A stretch of 64,000 nt of DNA from Paramecium tetraurelia (lineage: Eukaryota > Ciliophora > Oligohymenophorea > Peniculida > Parameciidae). Positions 1 to 12,675 of the stretch are shown in pieces. Location of the stretch: NCBI RefSeq assembly GCF_000165425.1, contig NW_001799621.1:62001-126000 (forward strand). Direction: 5' to 3'. The translations under genes were made by a program, and so were the position numbers. Below the pieces are notes generated by a model, which saw only the letters and a program-made list of their open reading frames with translations, was not told the DNA's origin and made no database searches. Position 1 is the stretch's first letter; each line of letters starts with the position of its first letter.

Positions 1-177
1 TGGATCCGATGTTTTAATTCTGATTTTCAGTCGATTCTGGTTTGCAGATATCAAGATCATAATAATCATATGGGAGTTGAGTAGATTCTGAGGTCATCTC
101 GTTTATTAAGACTGGGATCTATTGACCCTCAAAATAGGTTTTTTGTTGGATGCCTGGCAAGTCGAAAGTATAAATGA
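1..177 (+). CDS. 3' end of an unidentified gene, cut by the window edge
   Basis: Frame 1 is open from the first base to the TGA at 175-177, giving 58 residues that end SRKYK. It contains a TAG read as glutamine. No motif is recognisable in so short a C-terminus. The other plus frame (from base 2) also reaches a TGA at about 90, so frame choice rests on length and on the more mixed amino-acid composition. The rest of the gene lies upstream of the window. Confidence 0.4.
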
Positions 178-302
178 CGCATATCATAGAAAGCATTAAG
201 ATGCTCATTTTATTATTTTTATTATATATTAAGTTAATGTCTTCGGTTTAACATTATTTGTTGAGAAAACAAATCACTTTGATTTAGCATCCGAACATCT
301 TT

Positions 303-1319
303 ATGACTCAACACGACATCGATGAATCTTAATTATACAGGGATGGTAAGATTGTGCCTTATTATGTTGTTGGGAAACCTGAGATCATTGATAAGAGATT
401 GAACAAATCACAACCAATTGAAGAGATTGTTCAACCTCATCGCAAAATCAAGCCAACAACATATAAGGAGTTTAAAAATAAACAATCCCAATAGATGAGT
501 GTGGAAGAGGAGGCTGATTTTATTCAAATTGACATGGAACCAAGTTAAGTTGAAAATGAAATCCAATAAATTCTTAATAGAAAGACCTAATAACAATACT
601 TGCATCTCAAAAAATTGAGTAAGGCAGATCAAGTTGCTGCTGTCAAAGAAAGTAGAATCATCAAGCAATTTGAAACTCAACAATAAAAATGGCAACGAAG
701 AGTAGTCTCCTCAGCCCAACAATGCAATAGACCAACTTCTTAATCTATTTACAATTAAATATAAGTAGAACGAGAAAAAGTGGAAGACAGAAAGCTATTG
801 GACCTTATACAAACAGATGCAGAAAGATATGGCAATAAATTATGGGTAATAATCAGTTTCATTTTAGGAAAGATAACTTAGATCAAGATCTGATGCTGTA
901 GAATAACACAAAAAAATCAAGGAGCAAGGACACGAGATCATTAAAAATCCCAATTGTCACGCCATCTACAAGAGACCTAGGAGCATTGCCTAGAGATTTG
1001 AAGAAAGGAAAGAGAAGGTAAATGAAGTTTATAGTGTTGGCCCGTAATTAGATAATCTTTAGGTATGAACTAGACTTAATTAAAGGTAGAGGGAGAGAGT
1101 AAATTAGTGAAGGAGACACAAAGTGTCTAAAAAATGTTGGATGAGCAGAAAATCAAAGAACAGAATGAAAATTGTGGGAAAAGGAAAAATCCAGCTATTT
1201 TCAAGAAAATTATACCTACTGATTAAGTTGGTGGTTCCAATGAAATTATATCACTTAACTATGATAAATAAGTCTTGAGGTAAAAGGGAAAACTCGATAT
1301 TTTTAAACAGTTCTTTTGA
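303..1319 (+). CDS. Conserved-looking hypothetical protein, about 325 aa
   Basis: The ATG at 303 opens a frame that ends at the TGA 1317-1319 after removal of two short introns. The first (846-867, 22 nt, GTA..TAG) is clear. The second, near 1018-1085, is either a 17-nt GTA..TAG intron or a 23-nt intron ending AAAG, and both keep frame. The protein is charged and Gln-rich, with many TAA/TAG codons read as Gln. Residues about 125-180 (QRRVVSSAQQCNRPTS, then a helix ending DAERYGNKLW) look like a compact conserved block, but I do not recognise the family. No signal peptide or membrane segment is visible. A structural or ciliary role would be a guess. Confidence 0.7.
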
Positions 1320-1449
1320 TCACATGAACTCTCATTTAATTTTTACTTAACATTTATTGTTTATTATTAATAAATTTAAGAATCACTCCTCTTCCTCTAG
1401 TTCCACTGTTACCACTTCCATTTTCTTCGACCATGGACTTTATTAAAAA

Positions 1450-2078
1450 TCAAACACATTACTTTTCATACAATGTTCCTTTATACTTTTTACCATCTGA
1501 TAATTGTACAAATATTAAATAGGTTTTGCCAGCTATAAATTATTCTTTGACTGATTATATTTCCATTATGGAAGTATTGTCTTCTAAGTCAAACTTGGGT
1601 ATCAATTTTGAGAGCAATAATGTTTAGATTTGAGGGTATTTTGTATTAAATTATTAGGCATCAAGATCGACCCAACCATGATATTTGAAATTGCTTGACT
1701 TTTTGTTATCAACTCTAAGGTTTTTTGATTCCATGCTAGTCACTTTGCGAGTGTTAGTCCATGGTCTTAAATTAAATTACTATGAAAGTCTTACTAATCA
1801 TAAAGTATGATCTCGTATTGAATATACTGGTTAGGGTCGTCTTTTTTTTAATAGTCAACGACCATTTTGTAGTTGATTCCTGAAACTATTTGCTATTAAA
1901 CGCTTTCTATTTTCCAAAGGAAGTATTCTGGGCCAGCTTCATCATCTAGGATTTCGTTGATGTGGGTGAAAATTTCATTATTCTGACTCATAAATTCCTT
2001 AATTTTGACATTCTAATATCCTCCTTCACAAACAGCTAATGCTAGCAAGAGACAGACGAATAAATATTGTTTATACAT
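1450..2078 (-). CDS. Secreted two-domain cystatin (cysteine protease inhibitor)
   Basis: The protein starts MYKQYLFVCLLLALAVCEG, a clear signal peptide. The first domain carries QIVSG, the QxVxG loop that cystatins insert into papain-like proteases. A second domain carries a weaker version, QFIAG, followed by a similar strand. The first frame alone stops at TGA 1740-1742 (112 aa). A 38-nt intron at 1743-1780, with an AAG acceptor, joins both domains in frame to the TGA at 1450-1452 (196 aa). Without that intron the second domain would be a separate 94-aa reading frame beginning a few bases after the stop, which is less likely. Cystatins of this kind inhibit cathepsins in vacuoles or outside the cell. 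The first inhibitory loop looks usable; the second has Phe in place of Val. Confidence 0.75.
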
Positions 2079-2152
2079 TTTATTAATTATAATAAACGGA
2101 TTCCATTATTAACATAATATTTTTGGACAAATAAAATTCTAAAATAATCATA

Positions 2153-5100
2153 TCAGAATATTGCTGCCAATCTATCAAGATCCAGCATTTCCAATGGCTT
2201 CTTTTTCTTTAATTATTACAAAATTTATGAGATATTTATTTCTTCAACTTCAGAATCAGATTGTGAAACTTAAAATTGCAGATCACTGATCCCCAATTAA
2301 TTTAAATATTCAACTAAATTATTCTTTTCTCCAATTTACAATTATTCCAATAATCTAGCAATAGCTATGAATTATTGATCTTATTCCAAACTTGAAACTA
2401 TTTGTTAGAATTAAAGATTCACTTATCCTATGACCAGGCTTAAGAAACCATGCATCAACGATTTGACCAACAAATTTTCAGACTTCTGATACAAATCAAA
2501 GTATTTGTGATATTATTTTGAATCCATTTGAGTAACTAAGTCTATAAAAATTTAAATAGTGGGATTTTAATTATCCTACTCCTTCATCTTCAACACTTGA
2601 GAATAGAATTCCTGACATTCAGGGATTTCGTGGAAACAAGATAATATTAAAGTATATTACAGAGTTTCCTCGTTTCTGAATGTCTTCAGCAATTCACATA
2701 AGGTTCTAAGATTGTCTTAATTATCAGTTAATTAAGAATGAGACAACACATAAAATCGAATGATACTAACTAAAACATAGAATACTAATAAAATACCATA
2801 AATGCTCTCGTCTTCATATTGAAGGTAATTCAATTCAACTCTCACTTATTTTAATCTATCGTGTATGAATTCGTAGATGTCTAAATACCCGATGTCTCTT
2901 GGAGTGTCTCCTTTCATGGGCTTTTTGAAATCTGAATCCGGAGCATCTGCTCTCAAGAAGTTTTGGAGGAGGAAATCAACAGTCTTACATAATGTATCTG
3001 GAGTTCTCACATACTCTGGCACGAAGGGTTTCTATTCTGATTTGTATGCTCTGATGATGTTCTCTCTGATGGGTTGAATTTCATATTAATAAAATCCATC
3101 TTACTCGAAAATGGACAATTATTGATTATTGATTCTTTCTTCGATTTCTTCATCATCACATTTCTTGGTCAATTTGGCTTTGTCAGAATACTGCTTCTAG
3201 AGTTTGCTGAAATTCTCCTCCTCTAATTTGCTGTATTAGACTTCGAGGGTCTATTCTTCGTATTCATACTGCTTCGCCTTTTTTGGTTTAACAATGATGT
3301 CATTCTCTTGAGCAGGGTCAAAGATTCGTTTGTATTCATCCAAACATTATTGATTCATTTCCAACACCCAATTTACATTCAATAATCCAACTGCCTTTTT
3401 GAGTTTCTTGAGTGCTAATTCAGCTTGAGCTTCATCCCAAAAATTAAGCACGTATTATTGAGATTATCTTTCTGAATAAAAGTCTCCTTTGAAATCAGAG
3501 AGGGCATTTTCAATATTAACAGCATCTGTAGATGACACTTCATAAAAAGTCTTTACCTTTGCTTTGAAGGGTTGATGATCTCTCTTGATGATTCCTTTCT
3601 AGACCTTAATGAAGTATTCAGAAAGCTTGATCTTGGGGATGCAAGTATCCTAAGTTTTGTAAAGACTGAACAAGTATTACTTGTTTTATGTTTTTAGAAT
3701 TTGGACATCAAATTTGTAATGTCTAGAAAATAGAGTCTGTAGAGCAACTTTCTTCAATTCAGACCATTCAGACCTTGGGAATGAGAAATCATATCCATCT
3801 TCTGGTTTGGAATGTACAAGGAAGTGTTCGATCTTTTCTTCCATTTTTTAGAGATTCTACAAATTATAATGAGTATATTTAAGTAAGATGTCTGGATAAT
3901 AGGTTTTCTCAATATCGACAAGAGAATTTGATTTATAAAAAGCTCCAAATCTCTTGATGTTCTAACATTTCTAATCACATTTCAAAGTCTTCTCAATCAA
4001 TTCATCCACGACTCCACATTCTGTGAAAGTGTCTCTGTTACCACAAGTGCAAACAACTCTAATCTATATTTTGCAAGGTTGTTTGGGACAAGCTTCATTT
4101 GGATGACAAATTTCTTAGCATAAATGATTGCATAGCTTTTTAGCATTGCATTTTTAACCACAACCTTCAGGTCCATTTCCAGGACATTCCTCTTGAGCTT
4201 AGCATATTTCTTAACATTTATGTCCACAATTTAATACTTTACTGCAGACATTCCTGCAGACAGCTTATTTTGAACAGATAGTTGAGAGTTTGTTTTGTTT
4301 GCATCTACAGAATTTATCAATCTACTCCATGCAATTAGGACATGGTCCAGGATGACATAATGATTTACAACTATGTCCACATTCTAAGACCTTATTACAA
4401 ACCTCTAAGCATGAAGGTGGAGCTGTGCCACACTTCATAGGTGGATTTTTTACACTTTTACCACAAGGACAATATAGAGGTTAGTTAATTATAATTGGGC
4501 ATTATTGACATGCACCAATGTGACAAAATTAATCACAATTATGTTGACCACATGGAAGTGGTTTATTACAGACTTTCAAACATAAATGAGCCTCTTAATC
4601 TCCAGATGGACAACACTCCTTTTAACAGAAATGAACTCCACATGACTTTCTCTTTTTGCATACATCATCACACACAAATAGTGATTTATCATTGCATAAT
4701 TTTAATCTTGTAGAATCTCCACATCTACATTTCTCTTTTACTTTTTATACACATTCTGGATAATCAGAACCACAGATAGTTCTACTTTTATGTCCACATG
4801 CAAGAGTGGTTTCTATAGGAGTTCCACAATTGGGAATTGGATCCAAACAGGATTTTCGTTGTTCCTTGATTAAATCATTAATTTTATATTTTCCACATGC
4901 ACAATATACTACTAATTCTGGCTTTAATTTGCATGGTTAACATTTGGGATGGCATTATTCAAAACATTGATGCTTACCACAATCAAGCGCTTTCCCACAC
5001 ACTTTACCACAAGAATAAGAAGCTTAGGCACAATTTATTGTATTTTATTAGGATCCACAATAACATTAAACTTCATGAGTCTCTACACAAGGTTAACAAT

Positions 5101-6070
5101 TTCCATTGTGACACTATGATTATTATGATATATCTTACTGGTTTCTAGCAAAAGTGATTATTGCAATTCAATAACTTGCCACAAGGTTATCCACATGAAA
5201 AATCCTTCTTTATTTCACTGCATTGCATTTGCTTAGTTTTCTTGCCACAAAAACATTTGATCTCCACTCCTTGGACATGACATTCAGGACATGGTCCAGG
5301 ATGGCAATCCATTGGACAAGGATGAGGACAATATTATCCTCTCTTCTTTTCGCATTTCTATGAACATGAATGTGGAACAGAATAGGAGTCTGCCTCTGGA
5401 TCTTATTGTTTTCCACAAAAGCATTTATATTCTGGCAACTTATCTTGGATCATGAGATTGCACTTTGGACAACTCCAGTAGTACAATTAATTGGTATTTT
5501 TTGGATTTAAATTCTTTATCCATTTATGCATGCAATACAAATGGAATGGGAAATAACACTAAGTGCAACTCCATATCTTTTGTTATGGATGTATTTTATC
5601 ATAGCATACTGGACATTCGATTTTTCTATATTTGAGCATTTTTATCAAAGTTTATGTCAACTCCTTTTACTTCACTTTTGTTATGTCGAACTTTTAGGTG
5701 TCTACTTTGTATATCATTAAATACCTTCTTCGACCTATGGATCATCTCTTCTGTAATCTTCATCCACCTCAACACTCTATTAAAATCTTTTTTGATAGGG
5801 TTTGTTGTCCTTCTAATTATTTTGTTTCTGATACTATTTATACTCAGGCTACTTTTTTTAGTAATGCTATTGCTACTACTATTCTCGCCTCTCATCATCT
5901 TATTTATTCTTTTAAATCTATTATTATTGTTTTTTTGGGGGATTTTATGCTTTCTGCTATTATTCTTAATTCTACTATATTTGCTATTGCTCATACTCCT
6001 CCTTCGTTACATACTCGTAAGCTTCTTAGCGAGGCTTATAGTTGCCCCTCTTATTATATTATTTGCTCAT
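2153..6070 (-). CDS. NFX1-type zinc-finger protein joined to a SAC3/GANP-like domain, about 1280 aa
   Basis: One continuous frame (introns of 23, 25 and probably 27 nt) links three parts. The N-terminal 140 residues are Q/K-rich. A RING-like finger (CPVCYDK ... WSCPKC, about 160-215) follows. About ten NFX1-type Cys/His repeats, such as CHPGPCPNC and CGHKCQEIC, run to about residue 680. NFX1 proteins use these parts for nucleic-acid binding and ubiquitin ligation. After an RRM-sized linker, residues about 960-1250 match the SAC3/GANP pattern: QLSIFE, then PEYVRTPDTLCKTVDFLL and YEFIHDRLKQVRVEL. SAC3 proteins scaffold mRNA export and processing complexes. No in-frame TGA or obvious new start separates the two halves, so I read a single fused protein. 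Two adjacent genes with a missed boundary remain possible. Confidence 0.85.
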
Positions 6071-6619
6071 TAATTAAAATTATTTAAAGTCAAATATTTT
6101 TGATTGAGACTCAAATATAATTTATCTGCATTATTCTTTAATAATTTCAAGACTATTTGAGTATTCTCTGTTTTTATCAGAACCCTCCCAAATTTAACCC
6201 ATCCATTACTAATCCTCCAAGTAGTAAGCAATCAAAACTCATTCTCTACAAAAATACAAATTAGAACTTCTTTCTCTCCTCACTAAATATTTTTAAAATG
6301 AAATTAATTGATACTAATAATATATCTTTTGAGTTAATAACTTATTAGTTAGTGAGTTATTTAGTTAGCTAATATTTAGATTGGATTAATAAATAAGAGG
6401 AAGAAACCATATTCAGAAAAACTATAACAATTAAGAGCCTATATTTAAAATTAGTTTTAAGAGATCAAAGAATATTGTATGAAAATTTAAATGAATATTT
6501 AATCATCCTGATTATTAGATTGAATTGTTTAAATTTAGTATTGAGATTCTGATTTCTCGGTTTAAAATGAATCAAAGTAAAAAATTTAATAATAAATACT
6601 AATATAATATTATAAAATT
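6071..6619. other. Intergenic, divergent promoters
   Basis: AT-rich DNA between two divergently transcribed genes. No open frame with a recognisable motif was found. A long hydrophobic frame at 5654-6073 on the plus strand is the antisense of the Gln-rich N-terminus of the zinc-finger gene and is not counted as a gene. The stretch should contain both promoters, but no specific element can be named. Confidence 0.5.
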
Positions 6620-7874
6620 ATGAATAGTAAATATCCTAATTCGGGGTGCACTTTGAAAGAAGATGCTCAATCTGATGGGTTGTATAATAAATCCAAATAG
6701 AGCACTGATTTTAATGGGAACTTGGAGTTCTCGAAAAATAAGAGTAATTCTGCTGCCTCTTCTTTAAATGGAATGTCAGAACATGTTAACGAAGTTACAC
6801 CGCCGTTTATCAACAATGCGGATTTAAGAGGATTTCAACCAGCAGATACGGAATTATTTCCATTTGAACCTAAATCAGAGAAAAACAAGTATGATGAAAT
6901 ATTGATAGTCTAAGTTTTCGCTTTCTGTATGAATTCTGGCCTTCATTCAATTAGATCTTTTGTTAAGGCTGCTTGATGACAGGCCCAAAAGGAGATAGGT
7001 ATCACAATGCGTTTACTTGGATTATGATAATTGGCATAAGCACTTGTTTTTTTGTAATAGCTGCTCCGTACGTTTGGTAGAAATTGCATTGGCTTTATGT
7101 TTTAATAGTTATTTATTTATTCCTAAATACAATACTATTTTTAGTGCTAACCTAAGTAAGAATATAAAAGTATGTTTAAATAGTTTTCAGATCCAGGAAT
7201 AATACCGAGGAAATCTATTTTAGAACTATCTGATTAGAACACTCATTTCATTAGTAAGGCGGAGGTTAAAATCGAAGGAACTGGTGGGTGTCCAGACAAA
7301 AGGAAGAAGAAGTATTAAAATCAAGAACAGAGAGTTTGTCCAACTTGTTAAATCGTGAAGCCCTTGAGATGTTCTCATTGCAAGGATTGCGGAAATTGTG
7401 TTTAAGTGTTTGACCATCATTGTCCCTTTGTAAATAATTGTATAGGGCAAAGAAATTACAGATTTTTTATAGCCTTTCTGATTTCGCTGCTCCTATTGGC
7501 CTTGGGAGAATTGGGGGGATTCTTGATCCTTTTCATCGGAAACTTTGGAGAGGGTATCTCAGGGAAGGATGGGATATGTAAGATTATTAATAATATTTTG
7601 AAAAGTGATAGAGAATCAAACAATTTTAGTTATAGTTTTATTTGCTTTGGGGATTCCCACAATCCTACTGACTTTATGTATTTTGGTATTTGTTTGCTTT
7701 CACATTTGTTTGGCTTACACTGGAAAAACAACGAAGGAGTAGCTTTAGAAAAAGAAGATTGCAGACAGAGGTATTATTCCATCGACGACTTGGTGTGATA
7801 AGGCGAAGTCATTGTTTAATCTTAGATAAAAAATTCATATTTCCAGAATTAAAAAATTCTAGATTGTTGTGTGA
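6620..7874 (+). CDS. DHHC-type protein S-acyltransferase, about 392 aa
   Basis: Palmitoylates cysteines of membrane-associated proteins. After three introns (20 nt near 6888, 28 nt near 7155, 28 nt near 7578) the protein shows the family order. [20 protein letters not shown] precedes two membrane helices. The DPG motif follows (DPGIIPR), then the Cys-rich domain CPTC..CSHC..C..C with catalytic DHHC in [19 protein letters not shown] (about residue 247). Two more membrane helices follow, and then TGKTTKE, the TTxE motif. The third intron ends AAAG; a 52-nt intron ending TTTTAG is the in-frame alternative. The unusually long Ser/Asn-rich N-terminus (about 95 aa) precedes the conserved part. Confidence 0.9.
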
Positions 7875-8096
7875 TAACTAAATTATTTTGTTTTTTTATT
7901 ATTTCGAACAATTTTATAACTAGGAATTTAAAAAGAAAATCCTATTGTGAATGCTGGATTGCTTAGCTATTAATATTAAACTTCTTTATAAAACATTAAG
8001 TTTTTTTGCTTTATATTATTTGTTGTACTTAAATTCCTGAAAATTTTCAACTCAAATTATTATTATCTTTCTTAATTACTCTATATATCAGTCATT

Positions 8097-8625
8097 ATGG
8101 GTTCTCAGATTTGTCAAAACGTGTAGCCCTCTCACGAAGAATAACTTACACAGGAGAAGAGATTCAAGTTTAATATCCATCACCCTCCTCAAATACAAAA
8201 ACCATAACCTATACTAAAGTTACTGTTCCCTGAAGAAAATGCTTAGATTGAGAAGGAACGATTGAATTCTCTGCCCAAACAAAATTCCTCAGACAATACT
8301 CTCACTAAATAGGAATTAAATGGAAACAAACACGAGCCTTCGGACTTTAATTTAGCAAATGCTTTAAATGATCAATTGGATCTCCAAAATAATTCAAGAG
8401 ATGATTCAAATAGTGGAATACAAGATGGTATTACTAGTTATTTATTATATAGTCAAACACAAATCTATTTTAAAAAATAAAGCAATGGCTGGATCGAATT
8501 CTTTCAGTTCCAAGGATGTTCAGAAAGACAATGAGTCTATTGGATCTCAAAGATCAATTAAAAAGGTCACCTTCGATAAAAAATAAAAGGTTATCTACAG
8601 TAGTTTTAGAAAACCTAAAGCCTGA
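8097..8625 (+). CDS. Small hypothetical protein with myristoylation/palmitoylation-type N-terminus
   Basis: The 167-residue protein begins MGSQIC, which fits N-myristoylation of Gly2 with a neighbouring Cys for palmitoylation. One 25-nt intron (GTA..TAG) near 8429 puts the C-terminal part (ends SSFRKPKA) in frame with the TGA at 8623-8625. The rest is polar, with a basic C-terminus and no fold I recognise. It follows the DHHC acyltransferase by about 220 bp, in the same direction. Whether it is a substrate is speculation. Confidence 0.65.
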
Positions 8626-8779
8626 AATTCTTCTATAACTTTCTTATAATATTTATTGATACTTAAATTTGATATCTCTTACTTGCACCTGATTAATTTA
8701 AATTAAAGGATTCTCTCTAATCATTTCATAAAATATCAAATTGCCTTGCTTCGAGGTCAATAAAAAATTATTATAAATC

Positions 8780-10027
8780 ATGAATAATTTAGAGATATAA
8801 AAGGAGTAACAGTCTGAAAATAATGAAGACTGCGAATTGGAAGAGGATTCGGATTCACTTCAAAACAGATTGTTATTGAATAATATTCCAACGCCATCTC
8901 GAACAGAATCCGATTTTTAGACATCCATTAATAAAACTAGGCAGACATAATCAATTTAATAACTAAACAATCATCACCAATACGAATAGCCATCCCATGA
9001 TTAGGATACTCACTTAACTGATCTCGATCTCAAGAAATAAACCTAAATGTCGTATAATTCCTCTAAATCATCCAAAACCCAAACACCCTTGAAAATTAAT
9101 TTGCTATAGGCTTCGTTAATAGCTAAGGATTAATTAATACTAAACTTACAAGAGGAAGTTAAATAATTGAAAAAATAGTAAATTGATAAAGATAAATAAA
9201 TGGCTGAACTTTCAAGGAACTATGAAATCAAACTATAGCAAATGAGTGACAGAATCACAGATTTGGAAAAAATAATTAAAGAAAAAGATCATGATATCGA
9301 ATAATTCAAGAATGGCAATAATACCCTAAATCTACAGGATTCATCAGTTCTTACAAATATATAAAATGATCCAAAAAAACTCAAGCCAAATGAATTTCAA
9401 ACTAATGAATTATAAGCATATCGATAGAATGCAGATTTGTATCTCAATAGCAATTTTTGGTTAATATCAGCTGAGAGAAAACTCTGGGGTAACAATCCAA
9501 CATGCAATTACTAAGCAAAAGATAACTTTGATGGAAAGCAATCTTAATTAGTTTCATAATAGCAGAGAGGAATTGATAAACCATATTAAATAAGATAAAG
9601 TATATAATCTATGAATTAAATCAAGTATAATGCTAACATGTAATTGCCTAAATTAGGGGAGGGGAGTTCTCAAATTAATTTATAATAGTAGAAATATTAT
9701 CACACTAATGTAAGGAGCTAGAGTCTATAATAAAATAATTAAAAGAGTAATTCATCTCTTTCTTAACTTTATAACAATAAGGATGCTATTTCATACGATC
9801 CTGATGGCTTGTTTGCCGGCTAAGAGATAAAATAGATCTTTACTAATTAAACTCCACTTAAGATGGAATCATTAGATTGGAATTCATAACCATCCAATAA
9901 ATACATGATTACATATAATCATAATTTGAATTAATCTAAATTCGATATTATTGATAAAGCCTAAAAATAATAGAATCTTATTAATTCAAGGAAACATAAC
10001 TCACAGAAAATTTTTAATAAATAATGA
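8780..10027 (+). CDS. Q/N-rich coiled-coil hypothetical protein, 415 aa
   Basis: A single uninterrupted frame from ATG 8780 to TGA 10025-10027 with dozens of TAA/TAG glutamine codons. Residues about 110-180 form a heptad-like coiled coil (LILNLQEEVKQLKKQQ...). The remainder is low-complexity Asn/Gln/Ser. No catalytic motif, signal peptide or membrane segment. The length of the TGA-free frame and the local coiled coil support it as a real gene; function unknown. Confidence 0.7.
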
Positions 10028-10893
10028 TGTTTTAAGAGTTATATGTATTTATATAATAAATATCTGTGAGTAAAGTTCCTATATAATAAAAATCTCAATC
10101 TATCATATTTTTACAAAAAAATAACTGAATTGACCAATTCTTATTTTAATATATAAATAAAATAGTAGAGCATATCCATTTCTTCTCAGGAGAGTTTTAT
10201 TAATTGTTTATACCTTTATAAGCAGAAACGATCGATTTATTAATGAAATTAAAGTATTATATTATAAGAGATGATTAATTAATTTGAATTATGTGTTTAA
10301 TCAAAAAAATTTAATTTTTTTCAATCAATTTATTAATTATTACTGCTCTGTGATAATTTGAATTATTTCAGTTTTTCAAATAATATAAGAGTGAAATATT
10401 TAAAAGTAATCACCTTTAAGGAAGAGAAGTGCAAATTTTATGATTGCTGAATCGATTAGATAGAATTATAAATTCTTAATTAATATATTAATTTTTTTGA
10501 TTTATTGTAGTTAAATTTGCATCTAATGTAAATTATAAAAATGTTGGTAAGTTCGTATGAATATAAAACTTTGTTGATAAATGAATTTATAAGAATACAA
10601 AGTAAATCATGAAATTTTGGAGAAGAACGGTAGGTTGATTTTAAGAATTTATTCGAACAAATAGTTCTAATAAAATAAGCATTTATAACATACATTATGA
10701 ATAACTATAGTATTTAATATAATAAAACTGATTTGTGATGTATTGAATATAATTTATATATAGAGTGTGAATTATCAATTGTATGTAGTATATCCAAAAG
10801 GTGATTTAAAATTCTTTTTCCCTTTGATTAAAGGATTAAACTTCTAATGGTGTGATCTACACTAAGTGGGAGTTCTTGTGGGTATGAATTCAC
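10028..10893. other. AT-rich intergenic stretch
   Basis: Very AT-rich, with scattered TGA codons in all frames. I find no coherent coding frame, repeat unit or RNA gene. A short minus-strand frame at 10480-10695 has the Ile/Lys/Asn composition of random AT-rich DNA and is not reported as a gene. Confidence 0.5.
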
Positions 10894-11350
10894 TCATGAG
10901 TTTGAATATTTTTTTAGATTTTTTTTCATACTTCGATATTAAGGTATTTTCATGACTCTTAATAAAGTCTAGATATTATAAATGTTCTTAGGTTGTCCAG
11001 TGGCCTGAATATATATGAAATTCTTACCATAGCCTCGTCCTTATAAGTCTTATTCTATTGATGGGGATTTTTCCTAAAATCCTAACTCTACTAAAGTTTG
11101 ATGATTATTCTGGTCAATTGTCTAAATTTCAGGCACATTTTATTTGCAATTCGTGTAGATGTTCATAGGCTATGCTCTCCAATCATAATTTAATGATGGG
11201 AAATACATCGGTATATTCTCCTATTATAATGTCACTTAAAGCTATTTAACATTAGTTACTTAATGGAATAAATTGCTATTGGTAAGTAGGAACCGATGGG
11301 AAATAATAGCCAGTGGACTAATATGGATTATAAAATATATCTGAATTCAT
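10894..11350 (-). CDS. Hypothetical protein, 143 aa
   Basis: Starts MNSDIFYNPYQSTGYYF and ends KKNLKKYSNS before TGA at 10894-10896. A 25-nt intron beginning GTAACT and ending TTTAAG is needed to join the two exons; the alternative TAG acceptors within it break frame. The protein is polar and Tyr/Pro/Gln-rich, with no known motif, signal peptide or membrane segment. Support is the TGA-free frame and its non-random composition compared with flanking DNA. Confidence 0.55.
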
Positions 11351-12085
11351 CTACAACTATGATTTAGATTTTTAATTAAATATTTTAAATTTTTTGTAAA
11401 GAGGCTATTAAATAATTGTGCATTTGATGTCAAAAACATAGCAAAATTTTAGGATATTAAATAATTCAACTGATGGCAAAATGGTTAGGATATTTTCGAT
11501 GAGAATAAGAAGTAAATCTGTAGTATTAATCATTGATAAAATAAAAAAATCAATATTTTTTGACATGAAATTAATAATCATAATGATCACCAAAGTATTA
11601 AATAAGTTGGATTAATTGTAAGAATAACTGTTTAAATTTTGTGATTAATTTCCATTTAACACGAAATGTTATATCACAACTTTTACTCTTACATCCTATC
11701 TTTTCAATTATTTTAACAAAAAATTTAATTATAAATGTTGTTATTTTATAGTTCTGAGCTTTGAAGGTGTGTTAATCAAACTAGATCGTTTCCTGTTTTT
11801 TAAATTCATCAAGTTTCAGGTGTTACTAAATTTGATATTAATCTGTTATTTAGTTCTGTCCTAAATTCATTCTTTCTTGCTTTTTACTACCATAACTGAA
11901 GTATAATAATTTTCCTCAAAGTTGATTACACTAAAGAAACAGTTCATTAGGATATTCGATTCAACCTTCTCAAAATAAAAAATCCAAAATTGATTTGGCA
12001 GTTTACTAATTTATAATTAAATTATACTTAATATGTATTTTTATGCATAATTGCTAAATTATCGCATCTTTGTAAATTTAAAAAA
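11351..12085. other. Intergenic, possible unassigned exons on the minus strand
   Basis: Between two minus-strand genes. A minus frame around 11780-12000 (including NCFFSVINFEENYYTS) could be a small gene with one or two introns. No start, stop and splice set gives a convincing protein, so it is left uncalled. The rest is AT-rich and featureless. Confidence 0.3.
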
Positions 12086-12675
12086 TCAAGCATAAATCAA
12101 TTCTATTAATAAAGTTATCTCGTTATTCTAAATTACTAAAAATTTTTCATCTTGAGTTAAAAAAGATCTTCTCTAAGAATTACTGCTGCTTTTTTGGCTC
12201 TTCAATGCAGGTATGTCTATTTATTTAATGAATTCTAATTGTTGCTGTTAATTTATTTTCATAACTCTGATACTGTTATTATCTTCTTCCAGCAATAGAA
12301 ATTTATTTTGCACAAAGTGCACACACCGAAAAAACCCTTTGGTATGATGCTTAAACTCTGAAGAAGCATACATTATATAGTATTAAGATTAATTTTATTT
12401 TTTATAAACATCAAGACCATAGCAGTCAGCAAAATATATGTGATCTAAAAATCCTCCCAACACCTATCCACTCAATCCATACAATCCTATTTTCTAGATT
12501 AAAACCCAGTTAATTTCTTATTCCTAGGTTTATTTATGGAAGATATAAAGTTTATCTATCAAATCATAACCATCAAAGCTATAAATTTACAACTCATCCT
12601 CTTAAAAATTAAAAAAAATTGAACTCACAGAACACCTAGAACTGACTTAAAATGATTGAGAGCATTTCCATCCAT
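12086..12675 (-). CDS. Hypothetical protein, about 184 aa
   Basis: Starts MDGNALNHFKSVL and, after an intron of about 35 nt near its 5' end (GTGTTC..AAG, or GTTCTG..GAG), continues for over 160 TGA-free codons. A middle segment (KGFFRCVHFVQNKF, then LLLEEDNNSIRVMKI) alternates like beta strands, and the C-terminus is Ser/Gln-rich. No family recognised. The unusual donor makes the first 13 residues less certain than the rest. Confidence 0.5.

Noticed and set aside
5626-6073. Three overlapping frames of 120-139 codons, including a strongly hydrophobic plus-strand one
   Set aside because: They are other frames of the Gln/Lys-rich N-terminus of the minus-strand zinc-finger gene. TAA/TAG-rich glutamine codons give hydrophobic Leu/Ile runs when read in antisense.
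8780-10027. Dense TAA and TAG codons suggesting a pseudogene
   Set aside because: With TAA/TAG read as glutamine the frame is open for 415 codons; the same holds across the whole window.
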